From Dipetalonema caudispina (taxonomy: Eukaryota > Nematoda > Chromadorea > Rhabditida > Onchocercidae): DNA of 64,000 nt. The position numbers were made by a program, and so were the translations under genes. Positions 1-14,296 of the stretch are shown piece after piece. The notes beneath the pieces were generated by a model that worked only from the letters and a program-made list of their open reading frames with translations, did no database searches and was not told the DNA's origin. The DNA is taken from the NCBI GenBank assembly GCA_013365325.1, contig JABVXV010000319.1, positions 1 through 64,000 on the forward strand, in the 5' to 3' direction. Every line of letters starts with the position of its first letter. Positions within the stretch are counted from its first letter, which is position 1.

Positions 1-19
1 TGAAAGTTTTTTTTTTTTT

Positions 20-78
<59 letters not shown>

Positions 79-3000
79 GAAAAATGGTGAACTAAAATTT
101 TTGCTTTTCTTTTTTTTTTCGCCGTTGAAATTTTTTGATGAAAAAAGGGGAGGAAAAAAAAAAACTGTAACAAACAATAACGGAATAAATAAATATATTA
201 TAAAGATAAAAAGAAAAAAAAAGTTAAAGTTTTTTTTGTTGCTGTATAAAAATTCATCAAAATGATTCAATATTAACAATAATTTTCTTTTGTTTAACAA
301 ATGTTTGCGTATTTAAAAATGAAAAAAAAAAAAAAAAAATTAACCATTCATTCATAAATGATGAATTGGATATCAATAATACATTGGTTATTATCTATAT
401 GAAAAAAAAAAAAAAAAATTAACTTTAACAAACCAATAAAATTAAATTAAACAAAAATTTACGAAATAGTATGATTAAATTGAACGAAAATTTACCGTAC
501 ATTTCATTTGATTGAATTTTTAAACTTCTGTTTGAATAATGTACATCTATGTTTATTCATTATTATTCAAAGATAAAAAAAAAAAAAAAAAAAAACGATG
601 TAAGAAGTTACTTCAAGAAGGATGACGAAACTAACTAAACATTTTTACAAAAGTAAAACATAATGATTCAACAGAAAAATTTTTTAATTAAAATTTTTAG
701 AAATTAAACCTGATAATTTCCAAAATTTCTACACATTGCATGAATGAAAACATGAAGAAATGACTAATTCAATGTGAAATTTCGAGCTCTATTCAGTAAA
801 GTTTTAAAAAAAAAAAATTGAAATTTCCTATGTTGTTAATTGCATACAGATTTTTTGGCGAAAATGAAAAAAAAAAAAAGTGATGGATCTTTTTGAAATT
901 TCCAATTGTTCAGCAATGTATCATCATAGCAATTTGTTTAATATATTACTTTCAAAATGGTTTTTAGATGCTCATTCGATTATAATAATAATGTAATTAT
1001 TGCATTTAATTATGGCTAAATTTCAATTGAGGTGACAGTAAATTAAGAAAATTTTAAAAGTTGAAATTCTTTTCGATAACTTAGATGAAATTTGAAGAAA
1101 AATTCTGAATTCGTGGTTGATAGCACTGCAGAAAATTATTAGATTTTCTCTTGATTTGTGCATTTTACGAGGATATGCCTTCCCATTTGTAGTTTTTCTA
1201 ACATTTGATCATTGTATCAATCATCTAAGATAACATTAAATTTCAAAATAAAAGAATGAATAAGTTTATGCAAAAATAAGTCTGTTATAATTTTTCGATT
1301 CATTTATTTCTTTTTTTTTTTTCCTTTTTGATTGATGCATAGTATTCATTTACACGATCATTTTGTTGTGTAAGTCAGATTAGATTCCGGAATCGTGTAG
1401 CAGAAATTTTTAACCATATAAACTTTCCAGAACAAACAAATGAAATTTTCCGATTATTCCAATTGACGGTTTTTATACATAGTAACACTTTTCATATCAC
1501 TGAATCATTTTACTTTTTTAAATAAATTTGTATACCTTAGTTTTTATAACTCGACAAACAACAAATTTACAGTTTTTCAGAGAAAAATTTTTTACATTTA
1601 CGCAAACTTCTTCAATAAATTGTTTGAAACGAAAAGTTTCAAAAAAAAAAAAATGGTTGTAATACTCTTTCTGTCGTATTTCTCGTTAATTAGATTATAA
1701 TTTACGAAAAATAGATTGAGTATACGAAAGATAAATTATCATTTATTATTGGTAATATGCCAAAGCGCTCAAAAGTTTTTAACGATAAAACGATTATCAG
1801 AATTTATTTAAAAAGGACTGTTGAATAGAAATGTTGTTCGGCCGATACATTGTTAAATGTTGAGTGGTTGCAAACTTTTTTTCTTTTTTTCCCTCATTGA
1901 AAACGAATTTTTATAAACAATCGAACTACAACGTTTATTACAGCCAGTATTAAAATGTTACCTTTTTTTTTTTTTTTTTTAAGCCGTAAAAATGACCAAT
2001 AATGAGAACAAGTTCATTCATGATTATTAAAACAGGAAATCTCATAATTACTTTAGAAATATCATGATTACTATGAGAAATGTTATGGTTACTGAAGGAA
2101 ATATCATGATTGAAATATGTTATGAAAATGAAAATTTGACGATCATTTCATTGATAATCCATGGATAGAGGGTATTATTGTGTATCAACCATAATGCTTC
2201 ATTATTTTTACCTCTTTTTTCTCCTCTCCCTCTCCTCCCTCTTGTCTCCCGAGATGACCTGAATAAAGATTATTTTATTTGATCAGATCTATGACTAAAT
2301 TTGTAACAGTTCGAAAAAAATAAAATAAAATAATTGAAGCATTTCGAATTATTATTTTAGCGAAATCAATTGTAAAAAATATACACATGTATATAATTAA
2401 TTTCAAATTTTATCAAAACATGAAATATTTGGAATTGTTTTCAAGCATTCAACAAGGAGCAATGATCAGATATTTTTTTGTTCAACCATAAACTGGAACC
2501 GGATAACTTGATATTATGCCACAAATGTTTTTCTTTTCCTTTTTTTGTACTATGAATATACGAATGCCTGCAAGAATTTCATTCGTTGTTCAATAATTTC
2601 AATTATTTTGCAAAAAGAAATGAGCAGAAAATTGTATAACATAATTAAATTCGAAAAGAAAAAAATGAAAAATGAGAGAAAACAATATGTTTTTTTTCGT
2701 TATCTTACAAATTATTAATTTTTTTTTTTTTCAATCGTATGTAAGAAAAAAAATTCAGTGTGTAATTTCATTTTTTAGAAACTGCAAATTTGTTAGAAAA
2801 AAAAAAATTGAAGTACACATAAATATAATTAAAATTTTAATGTTTTTCATCATAATATTGAAAATTTACTTTAAAAATTACATAATTCAAATTTTCACTA
2901 TTAATTAATCCTGAATGATTTGCAAATTAACTTACAAAATTGTACAAAAATGTGAAGATCGGATGAAAAAAGGCTTAATTTTACTCCGGGATTCTTGTGA

Positions 3001-3113
3001 TTCAGGAAAACGGAAGATAAATGTAAAGTATACCTGTTGATATTAAATATGTTAAATCATAAATTATGCAACTAATTACTTAAATAATTTAAAGCTTATC
3101 AATGAGGAAAGTG
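1..3113. other. Gene-free AT-rich spacer
   Basis: No supportable gene on either strand. The stretch is dominated by A and T runs, including T17-ATAT-A43 near the very start. The two longest open frames here are low-complexity Phe/Lys products of these runs and are not credible proteins. A degenerate tandem array lies near 2.04-2.12 kb. This spacer lies beyond the 3' end of the minus-strand MTTP gene. Confidence 0.7.
2035..2125. repeat. Degenerate short tandem repeat
   Basis: Several imperfect copies of a unit resembling AAATATCATGATTACT follow one another. It lies in noncoding spacer and no function is apparent. Confidence 0.45.
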
Positions 3114-6100
3114 TTACTTGATAACAATTGGTGAATGTGAAACAGTTGTGCAAAATAAATGAGGTACTGTAAAGAAATCTGCATCAAATCGGATATTTAC
3201 AATACCGCTTGCATACAGTAATGTTGTTGCCTTTCCGATAAGATTATTTGATGATGCCAAACTTATACTTCCGTCAAGTTTTGTTGATATACTGCATAAA
3301 ATAAAGGGTAAGAAAAAAAAAAACAGGAAACGTAAAATATTTTCATTGAAGAAAAAAAAAAAAAAAAAAACAAATAAAAATGAAAAAATTTCAGGTTTTA
3401 TAAAATAAAAATATGAAATAAACTAAATAAATGTCAAATTTAAGCCGTAATTTGTAAAATAATTGATAACATACGTAGAATTAATTCTTATCCCAGCTTC
3501 CTTATTCCATAAGCTTATTGTTGCAGAACCATATAAATCAATTGCTATTGTACCCGTAACATCAACTGTTAGAGATAATCCGCTCATCAATGGTACATAG
3601 CCATAATATTGTCGGTAAATTAGGTTTTTCTGAAAGCAATAATCAATTTTAATAACACTTAAATTTCATTTTTAATTAAGTTAAAGTTAATGAAAAATCT
3701 ATCAGGTTGAAAATAGGAGAGAGAGAGAGAGAGAGAGGGAGAAAAGAAAAGGGTCAAACATTAGATAAATTTCTTCGAAGAGTCAAGCATAAGAAAATGA
3801 TTTTATCATATAAAGTTAATTAAAAGAAATTTAACAATCTAACAAATTACAAAAATCATTAATCATCTGTTTAAAAATTTAAATCTAGTAAATAACAATA
3901 ATTAAAAATTGATAAATTACAAAAATCGATGAATATCTTTTTTGAAAATTTATAACTTAACAAACATTAGTAATAACAATAATAATAATTACAAAAGTGA
4001 TAAATGACAGACATCATAAAGTAGCATTGGTTCACCATTAGCATTCCATACAGCATTAATTAATTCACCATATCCGTCGAAAATTGTTATCGGTACATTG
4101 CGATTATTCAACAGGCCTATTTGAGCTATTGCCAATGGATCTTCGGGATTACTATCTTCATCGCTATCGTAGCTTTCTGAATCCAACAAATACGATTTCA
4201 ACCCTTTCATTTCAACAAATATCTGTAGAGAAATAAAAATGTAACATTTTTAAACAAAAAAAAAAAATTGAAAAAATTTTCTTTTACTAATTGAAATTTT
4301 TTTTTTTTGCAATTCCTCATTCTTTTTAATTTATGAAAATAACTAATAATTTCAAAAATTTTCAATGAATTTCAAACTCATACTGAACGTTCCAGTTTAA
4401 AGTAAAACATGACGTGTTTTGTTAACTTGAATACACGTGAATTATGCAAATTGTGTCATATTATTTATTCAAGACTATTTCTGTCCAATTTAAGTATTGA
4501 AGTGAAGAATCGGATATGATCGTTAAGATTATCAGGAATTATATTGTTCGTTTTACACAAAAAAATATATCTTACTGATTTTATTAGAGGTAAAAAAGAA
4601 TTCCATTTAATGATAATTTGTGTTAAGATAAGATGTGAACAAACCTGCAAAAGAGGAAATGGTGGTTGTTTCCTTGATGTTAACAAAATTGAAAAATCAT
4701 TCCATGATAAAATACCCTTATCATAAGCTGTTTTAATCCATACTGTTATATTATTATTATTGTTATCTAATTCTGCAAACAATAACAATAACAACAAAAA
4801 AAAAAAAAAAAATAGTTTTGAAAATCTCATCAAAATTTATTAGTAAATGAAAACTTTTACTTAATTATTTCGAAATTTACAAATAGAAAAACTGAAAAAG
4901 GAAAAAATAAGAGAAAGAAGGAAGAAATTAAAGGAATTTTACAAATTTTAAAGTAAAAAAATATATGAAATAAAGGAAGAGTGAAAAAGGGAGAAGGTCA
5001 AGAGAGAGTTGAACAGAGGGTAAGCATAAATTCATTTTCCTATAAAATGTCTAATTTTTTGACAGTTACATAATACTATTTATAAATGACAAAAAAAGTG
5101 ATATCTTCTAACAATGAAATTAAATTATAGGTGTTGTTTACATTACATAGACTTTCATCATATTAATTACATGCTTATATATTATTAATTGTATCAATTA
5201 TTTACAATACTATATTATTTAATATCAATCATCTGTGATATCTTATTGATTGCATTAGTTATTTATGTTATTTTAATTGTTTATATCAATTATGAATTAT
5301 TATACTAATTACCTGCAATGTTGAATGTTGAAACATCTGAGGTAGCTTTTAAACTGCGATGTGCATAATTTGGTTGAAACACTCGGAATGAACGCATTTT
5401 AGCCCAATATGAATTGAACTATAATAAGTGTTAAAATTTCGATTCTTTTTAATATTTAAATTCATGATATTTTCATATTTATACTTACATCAGGTGAAGT
5501 TTGCCGTTTTCGAATAATGCTTCTATAAAAGTAAGCCCATTTTTCTTGTTCTATTGGAAAAAACTCCTCAGACCTAAATTGATATATTGATTAAGGAATA
5601 AAGTATGGATTAAAATTAAATAACAAATTAAATTAGAAGAAGAGGATGATAAAAGTAGGAGAATATTTTGATAAGGAAAAATGCGAATAACACAAATGTT
5701 AGTGCACCAATAATGATTTCAAAAAGATTAGTAATTTGACAGAAGTTTGAAAATGATTTTACCTACAATTATCATATTAATTGTAAAATTTTTAAAATAT
5801 TTTCAAAAGTTTCAAATATTTCCAGCTTTCTAATCTGTTATTTTATCATCATTTATAATATTGATAATAATTATCACTAAGACTGTTTTATTCTGGACAT
5901 TCAATATATCGAAAATGCATTCTTACGATGGTAACATTATTGTACGCTAAACGTGATCGTACGTCATCCTTTCTAAGTCTATGAACGGATCAAATTATTT
6001 CATTTCATATGCTACCAACTATGAAAAATTAGTAGTCCTCAAATAATTAAAGAAAAATGAAGTAGCAGAAAGTGAAAAAAAAAAAAAGAAAAAACTTACC

Positions 6101-9100
6101 TAAGCAAATAAGTTCCAACTAATTCTGTATAGGGTAAAATATTCAGTAGTACTTCTATGGCAAGCGTTTGATCAGTAATTGTTTGACGTAACGGACATGT
6201 ATTATGGAAAATACGAAGTAATTTGTTGATTGTCTGAAATGTAGTAATTAAATCATCACTTCATGAATAAACATTTTTATTCATTGATATTTTTCTCTTC
6301 TCTTTTTTTTTTTTCATTAAAAAATTTTTAAAAAAAATATTTAAAATTTTATACCTTCCAGTGAAAATGTTTTCCATCAAAAAGTTGAAGGAATCGTAGT
6401 GCTTCTTTTTGTACTATGTTTGTATCATAACTTGCATTACATAGAAATTGAATTGCATAAGGTAATAGACTGAAAAAGAAATTCGAATACATATGTATAC
6501 GAAATGGTATGTAAAATTTCACAGGAGATTCTAAAATTTAAACTGTACAAAATGATTTAAAATTTACAAAAAAAAAAGATCATTTACGTAATTTGTTTTC
6601 CATTTTCAAATTGAAATTTCTAAAATTTCTATCATCTGTGATTACTGCTAAATTTATCCAAAATAAAATTTCAAATGTTATTAAAAAACTTTGAAATTAT
6701 AAACAAACTTTAATAATGGCAAATTTTCAAAAATTTGCAATGCGTTTTTCTGACAATCGCTATCCTCACATCGTGTAATGATATATTCGGTGAATTCATT
6801 TACATCCTTAAAAAAAATTTTAAAGATTTCAAAAATTTAATGCAATTTTATCGGATTTGAAATGGTGTCAATATATTTCATCCAATGTAATATTTACTAA
6901 TTTAAATTTGAAAATTTTTACTTCATTTTTCCCATTTTCGCATGCATATTTGCGGCTTTTTGTTGAATCGCAATAGCGACGATAAAGATTTGCAATGGTA
7001 AATGCTATATGGTTTGCATAATACTTATCATTTGTACTTTTCATCCAAATCTAAAAATTAATATTTCGCAGAATTCTTTTAAATTTGTTTTTTTTTTACC
7101 TAAAAATTACATGTAAATAGTTAAATATCATACAAAATAAATGGTAAAAACTTAATTTTTCGTTAACGAATAGTAAATGGGAAGAAAAATCTATAACAAA
7201 CATTGGGAATAAATATTAAAAGTGAAAAGGAAGTGAGAATATGTAACCTTAAGATCATTGATGATAGCAATATCAATTTTTGTTGTTTGTGAAAGAGCTT
7301 GAAGGAAACGTTCGAGAAATTCCGGAGCTTCAGTGGTAAAAGCATTTTTCCCAACACTATATGATGTCATTGTTCCAGCTAATCCAATAGCATCAACAAA
7401 AACTAACCTACAATAAATAGGCCTCACATGAAGACAAATATTATTATTTTAGCTGGAAAGATTTGAAATATGATTAGGCAGAAATATTTTTTTCCAGATC
7501 AACCAGGCTAAAGTTATCAGAAGATAATTCGGAGAATTTATTTGCTTATTTTTCTTCATGATTAAAAATAAATAATTCAGGCCTTACATGATTGGAGTAT
7601 AAATAATTCAGGCCTTACATGATTGGAGTATTTCTGAATTCTCTTATTGCATCCAATAAATCCTGATTCGTAGCGAATAGTATACTGTTCAAAATTGTTG
7701 CTAAAACATTAGCTTTCTTATCCGGTAATTCATTGTTGCTTTCTTTTAGTACCAATTTTAGCTGCAAAAAAAAAAAAAAAAAAAATAAAAAATAAAAAAA
7801 AAACGGTTAAAATATCCAAATTTTCCTTGTTTTTTTAACTTTATTTTATTTTTATTTAAATTTTTTAAAAATTTCAAAAATTTTCACATTAGAAAGAAAA
7901 GATCATATATCAGCTATTCATTTGATTTGTAATATTATTTAACCTTATCATGTAATCAAATTAATTAAGACAAAGCAAAATATATACAATTTATTTCTAA
8001 AATTAAGATTATTTACATATTATAAGTTTCTTTTTTCTCATTAATTTTGCAATTTATTTTATAAATCATACGTTATCTAATATTAAATTCATACTTGAAG
8101 TTAAACAAAATAATTTCGCAAGACAAAAAAAAAAAAAGAGAGAAATAGATAAGAAGAGATGGAAGATTGATAAAAATTGTATTTTGAATATAATTAATAA
8201 CAAATTTTTTTGAATAAAAAAGTAAAAAATGATAGGATCGAAAATATGGTTTGAAATTTAAAATGAAATTTTACAAACTGTTATATGCTATTACATTATT
8301 CATTGTTTTGGAAGGAAAAAATGAATAAGAGTGTTTGAATTTTCTTTTTTTTTTCATTGCATAATATGAGACAGATTAATTTTTATCATATAATAAAAAT
8401 TACGTAAATTACGTCATATAAAATGTGTTAGGCATTCAATTAGTGAACGTTCATTATCCACCGTATCCTTTTCAACACTTCCATCAAATCATTTTGTTCA
8501 TTTGCTTAATTTCCTACTTATCGATGATTACTTTTCAAATTTTCTCTCCTTCTTCAAAATTCTTTTTTCAAATCATATTCGCCCAAATTTGACATTAGAA
8601 TTGGATAAAGGAAAAATACATCTTTATCACAATCTTGAAAATTTTTTATTTTTCCCAATAATTTTTAACAATAATTACGAAGATTATCTTATCAATGAAT
8701 AGTGATAGTCGTTGAATTCTTGTGCATTATTTATCTGCTAGGTATTATCCTTTTTTTTTTTTAACTTACTAGATCACATTAACTCTTATCATGATTAAAC
8801 TCTACTAAGTTTTGAAGATATTGAAATTAAATATATGCAAATATTTGCCTTTGATCGCTCTTTTTTTACACCTATATTCAATTTTTGATTGATTTCCTTC
8901 CAATTTTTACCCATTCGTTGCGCTTTAAATACACTCTGAGCGCATTCACCAACTAATAATTCCGTCGAACAGAAAGGTTTGGTGAAAAAAGTGGTACGAT
9001 TCGTCATTTTCATTTTAACCCTGAGAGAAAAATTCAGTATCAATATGATTTAAAACAATGAAACAATATACGTATAAAATTTAAATTTTAAATTCATTTT

Positions 9101-12100
9101 TAAAATCAAACTTTCACACATTATTTCAAGAAAAAAAGCTATTTATTCTTTTTGTAATATACTTATGATACATGTTTTTGTAGAGCAGTAACTTATTGTA
9201 ACGTTACTTTAAATAATCTCTAGCTAGGTTATATTAAATTATGTATACTGTTGAAAATTTGATGGACATAAAATATAAGCTGGAAGTAATATTACTATAA
9301 CTTCTTTGCTTGGATCAAATTTAAATAACATACTGAGTTTCCATAATTAGGTTCCAGTCAGGAATTAGTGAGCTCTTTAAGATCATCTCCTCTTCAGCTT
9401 CAATATCGATAATATCTGCATTTGATTTTGAATTTTGTCTAGAAATTTTCAATCGTGAAATAATAAATAAATAAATGAATGATACGAAAAATTACATTGT
9501 TAAATAATATACGAATTGATTACAATAGGTATCATTCAAAAATTTAACAAATTGTACAGGTATCATTTAAAACGTCTAAACATCTGTCGAGTTTCATCAT
9601 CGCTTTCTAACACAAAACTACCTGAAGTCAATTAATTAATATTACTATTATCAAATCAAATAACATTTGCTTGTAGAGAACATACATGTAAACAACAGAA
9701 TGTTGATAGTTATGTTGTGTGAGGCCATTAATTGACGTAAAATTGCGGATACCATCAAATTGACAATGATTTATTTGCCTACGAAATATTTTGTCTTGTG
9801 GTTTTGAAAAACGGTAATGGCATAGACCATATGGTGTGATCTGAAATTTCGAAATGATTGAAAAATACTACCAAAAGATTTGAAATTTAACGCTTCAATT
9901 CTCAATTATCCGATTCCGTCTGATAGACATCTCGTTCTGGTTGACATATCATTTGCAAAAATAGCATAATTAATGGCAGTGAAATTTTTTTTTCAAAATT
10001 TGTTCAAAATTTTTTAAAACTATAACAAATTGCTAAGAGAATGAAATGGGAAAAAAATTATACAAAGATTTCAAACTAAATGCTCTTTTGTGCCAAATAA
10101 TTTGTATTAAATACGAAAAATGTATAATTTGAAAATATCAACAAATTAAAATACATTCAATATGGTATTAAATAATTCAATAACTAACCAATTGATTGAT
10201 CTCACAAGTAAATAAGTGTCCAATTCTTTTCATCATTTAATAATCTAAATATTATCCTAAATAATTGAAAAAAAAAAAAGGAAGAAATAAAAAAAAAAAA
10301 AAAAGAAAGAAAAATGAAATTCAATAACTTACAACATTCTGCTCATCTCTATTACCAGTTTTAGCCGGCGTCATTGTTGCATAAACGATAGCAAAAAGGA
10401 CATTCCAGTTTACTTTCCAATTTTTTCCGTTTAGCATTGTTGTCACATATAGCTCTTCCAAATTATTTCCACCTTGGATAAAATTAACATAAATATCTGG
10501 CATATCATATTGACATGGACCACTAATACATTTCAGGAACTGAAATAGTTTAATTCATTTATTTATTTGTCTATTTCTTTGTTTTTGCTTATTTTAAAAA
10601 TAATAAAATGTCCTTCTTTGCTTATTCCTTTTACTCTTTTTTTTTTCTTTCACCATCAAATAAGTTCTCCAATATTTTAGTATTAATTTAGATTAATTTT
10701 AAAATATCATTTCAAGGGAGGAATAACTGACACATTATGACTGTACGATAGATGCATTCATTTATGGATGGATGATTTATTTGTAATATTTTAATTTGTG
10801 ATAAAACTTTTTATCATATTGATTTAGTGAAAATGTTTCAATTATTATCTTTAAATTAATCATAAAACATATATATGTATGGGGATGATTTTTAAAATTT
10901 TACTTATCAAATTCATTGAATCAAATTTGAGTGTATCATAAATTTTTTTTGTCTCTTAGTAATAAGATTTCGATGAAAACTTTTACCTCTTAATTTTAAA
11001 AATTGTTAGAACGCGAATTTGCATTGAAATTTTGGGATTTTGTCATTAATGAACATATGTGATTAAATGTTATAGTGGCAATTTTAATTTACGATTCTCC
11101 CACAATTTGTTGCATAACTCATTAAGCTCTTTAAAATTATTCCTTGCCAATTTAATTCTTTACTGCCCATAATTAATTGATTACCCGAATTTTAAGTTAT
11201 TTTTTTTTTCTCTTTTTTTTTCCTTATCAATTTTTTTTTTCTTTTTTTTTTTACAATTTTGTCATCATTTCATATTTGATCAGGAATCAATCATTCAGCA
11301 TTAATTCTATTGTCCAACAAATTATTGCTATCGTATCTTTATCCTTTCATTGTTTTTGACATAGTTTTTTTTTTTGTAAATATGATGAAATAGGATGATT
11401 TTTACATTTTTAAACAGTAAATCATTAAGTTAAATAATTTTTATGCTTAAAATTGTATTTCATTCTAAAATTAATAATTTCAAATTTTGTAATAAATTTC
11501 ATTAGAAATTAACAAATAAAATTAAATGAAAATAAACCTGATATCGACCAAGAATTTTGCCACTAGGATCATAATGTAGGATATGGAAAGAATATGTTGC
11601 ATTTATTCTTTCAATAATACTTTCATGCAATTTTGTTCTTTCCTCATAAATTCGTGTTTCAGACCAATAATTGTACTCATAAAAAAGATATCTGAAATGT
11701 ATCCAATCATTTTCATCATTGATACTGTTGTTATAGAATAAATATAAATATAAACATATGTATATATCATGGAAAGATGAAAAGGTGAAAGAAACGGGAG
11801 GAGAGAAAGAAAAGAGAAAAGTAATTGTTAAAATTTTTTCCAAAATTTAAAAATAATTCTATTAATTATTTTCTCAAATATTTCAATTAAATCATGAAAT
11901 AATTAATGCTTTTGTCTATTTCTGCTAAGTGAACAAATAAAATGAATTCGAACCTTTCATTCTTTTCTTCATTGCTATTATTTGATGCTTTAATTTGGCT
12001 GGTAGTACATATCACGTACGTTAAACCTAAATAAGTAATAGTACCCAACATTAAACCGAAATAAATGATAGTAGCCAAAGGAAAATTTGAAAGATTGGCA

Positions 12101-12126
12101 AAGAAATGGCAGAAATATAAAGCCAT
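3114..12126 (-). CDS. Microsomal triglyceride transfer protein large subunit (MTTP-like)
   Basis: This protein shuttles triglyceride and phospholipid in the ER lumen and lipidates vitellogenin/apoB-type lipoproteins, usually paired with protein disulfide isomerase. Exons on the minus strand: 12126-11954, 11691-11538, 10539-10333, 9840-9686, 9438-9334, 9020-8806 or -8870, 7761 (or 7742)-7619, 7407-7248, 7050-6922, 6806-6709, 6469-6355, 6233-6100, 5573-5489, 5418-5313, 4772-4645, 4222-4013, 3629-3475, 3291-3114. The product is about 861-876 residues, against about 890 in vertebrates. The N-terminus has a hydrophobic signal/anchor segment followed by a lipoprotein N-terminal domain; the middle is helical. 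The C-terminal lipid-binding sheet shows family motifs: FDGYGELINAVWNANGEP, then GLSLTVDVTGTIAIDLYG, then SLWNKEAGIRIN. One junction, between about 8.8 and 7.75 kb, is ambiguous. The first Met is uncertain; a Met about 27 codons in would give a shorter signal peptide. Confidence 0.9.
3716..3738. repeat. (GA)n microsatellite in MTTP intron
   Basis: About eleven GA dinucleotides with one interruption, between the third- and second-last coding exons of the MTTP gene. Confidence 0.8.
7568..7629. repeat. Exact 31-bp tandem duplication copying an MTTP splice donor
   Basis: Two perfect adjacent copies of a 31-base unit occupy 7568-7598 and 7599-7629. On the minus strand each copy carries the last exon bases ACTCCAATCAT followed by a GTAAGG donor. 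The copy next to the exon body supplies the donor used in the gene model. The other sits in the intron, and using it would add an immediate in-frame TAA. Confidence 0.9.
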
Positions 12127-13268
12127 GAAAAGTGTAACAACGTTTGAAAATTAATTAATAAAAATTAACATATACCGAGAAAATTAGAAATTGCTATTCA
12201 AAATAATACTTTGATTGAAATTTTGAAACGAACCAATTGAATATTGTAGTAAAACTGCCAGTTTCATCCTAATACCATCAATGCTTACAATGATAAGACA
12301 TTGATTGCACATCATGTAGCAGTATCTCCTCCTACCTAATGATAATGTAAACATTTAATTTATCAGTGATAAAGAGAAAACTCATATACTTCATAAAGTT
12401 ACATTGAATGAAGGAAAAAAAAACAAAAAAATGTTCGTTATCGTATCCATTAAAAGAAAAAGAGGGTAAAAATGGAAGGAGAAAGGGAAAAAAATTTCGA
12501 ATTTTTGATAATTTAAAAATTTGAGAAAATTTTTTACAATCATTAAAAAAAAAAAAAAAAAATCGATGCATTAGGAAATTTTTATGCTTATCATGCATTA
12601 TGTTATTATTTAAATTTATGGAAAAGTTTTTTGTAAAAATTGTACAACTTGTTTAACGTTTTGTTATTATTCTTCGATTTTGTTTGTCTGTTCCTTTTTT
12701 TTTCTTTTTTTTTTTTTTTTTTTTTCTTTAGTTTTTTCTTTTTGTTACTTTATACTTCAAACAGATAAAATCATTGATTGCAGAAGAAATCAGCATGATA
12801 ATAACAGATTGGATCATTTCAGCCAATACTGATTGGTTTATTTCATTTTTAACAAGTAATTCAATTACTTAGTTCAAATATTTATTCAATTCTTATATCA
12901 AATGATTTAACACAAAATTATATATTTCAATTTCCAATGAAATAAATATAAGCTATCGAATAGAATATCAATTACTTTGAGGGATTTTTTTTTTTTTTTT
13001 TTTTTTAAATTTTTATTCAAATATATATGTTTCTTTTCTGTTTTTGTCGTTAACCTTTTGATACAAAAAATTTTGCTCCAATTTCAGTTTTCTTTTTTAA
13101 TTTAAATTTTTATTTTCTCTGTTTGTTTTTTCTTTCTTCTTAGTATACATTACAATGGGAACTTGAAATGCGCAACATTTTTTAAATTTCTTAAAAAAGC
13201 AATTTTGTATGTTTAGAATAAAAATGTTCAATGGATGGTTCGAATAGATGTTATGCGAATAAAAGAGG
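12127..13268. other. MTTP upstream spacer
   Basis: Long T and A runs and no supported gene. The MTTP promoter should lie here, but I cannot identify an initiator or a trans-splice acceptor directly beside the chosen start codon. Confidence 0.45.
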
Positions 13269-13737
13269 TTAGTTAACATTGGTGAGAAACATTTCCATTT
13301 TTATGCTTCTATATGAGCCTAAAGCCAAGTATAGCTTAGAAAGATGATAGAAAGAGAAGGTGAGGAAAAAGGAAAAGGGTAGTTTTAAAATCGATTTTGG
13401 ATGATTTTCGAGCAAAAAGGCTCGCTGTATGCACATAAGAAGAGTCTTTGGTTTGTCGTCGTATGTCACCATCATAAATCGATGTCCAGACAGACTAAGA
13501 CGATTTATATATATGAGCTTTACGAATTGATAGGATTGGTGTAGCTTCTTGCAAAACTCATATTCTTTTACTTGGCTAGATGCTTCGTTGTGTCTCAGAA
13601 AAATGCTGCGTTGTTGTACTTTTTGCGATAGGATACTGAAGTCTGGGAGTGTAAATTGTCGTTCGGAAAATGTTGGATTGTTATTTAAGCTTGGTCTTTT
13701 TCGTACCTCTTTATGGCTTGTCACAACGAAATTCCAA
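13269..13737 (-). CDS. Unrecognised open frame, possible exon
   Basis: A minus-strand frame stays open for about 155 codons, notable in such AT-rich DNA. The first two thirds have normal protein composition, with RKRPSLNNNPTF and a charged stretch ending near YEFCKKLHQ. A possible acceptor (CGTTAG) precedes it, and a GTAAAG donor occurs after about 75 codons, so only about 13510-13737 may be exon. It matches no family I know. It lies upstream of MTTP on the same strand but no link is shown. It could be a real exon, a decayed gene or a chance frame in a GC-richer patch. Confidence 0.25.
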
Positions 13738-14223
13738 AACGGCTAACGATATACTTTTTAGAATGGCTAGGCTATAAACGATGAAAAATATGGAAAGCCA
13801 GAGAGCTAAAGGCAAAAAGAGGCCAAATAAGAGATGGTATTCATTGAGGGATGGATGAAAGCTTCATCCACTTGGCTGGCACGATTTACACGGCTCCCTT
13901 CCTCTCCCTTAGAAATTCCCTAAAGTGTGAAACAGAATTACCAGTTCCTGTGCCAAGTACCTTCCTTCCTTTTTTCTTTTTTTTTTTTTTTTTTTCTCTT
14001 TTCTCATTCTTTCACGATACTGCCATTTGCATTACAGCTTCTTAAATTAAAGTTTCTCCCTCTACAGAATCCAACAACAGATAACGATTGGAAGCCTAGT
14101 AAGCCTCAGCTGTATCATATCCAACAAGCATGTATCATTGGCTATGTCTCATTTTACTTCCTGCACCAAAACTTTTTCTTTCTTTTTTTTTTTGCAAGCA
14201 AAGAGATTCATACAGTCTTAAAG

Positions 14224-14296
14224 CATACACATACACACACACACACATACACATACACACACATACACACACATACATACACACACACACACACAG
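14224..14296. repeat. (CA)n microsatellite
   Basis: CA dinucleotides interrupted by TACA steps, about 70 bases. The Thr/His/Tyr-rich open frames across it are products of the repeat. Confidence 0.9.

Noticed and set aside
22..300. 92-codon minus-strand frame rich in Phe
   Set aside because: It is a translation of long A/T runs with no protein-like segment or splice context.
14041..14200. Plus-strand segment after CTCTACAG resembling an exon
   Set aside because: It runs into T-rich and CA-repeat DNA with no donor or partner exon that could be supported.
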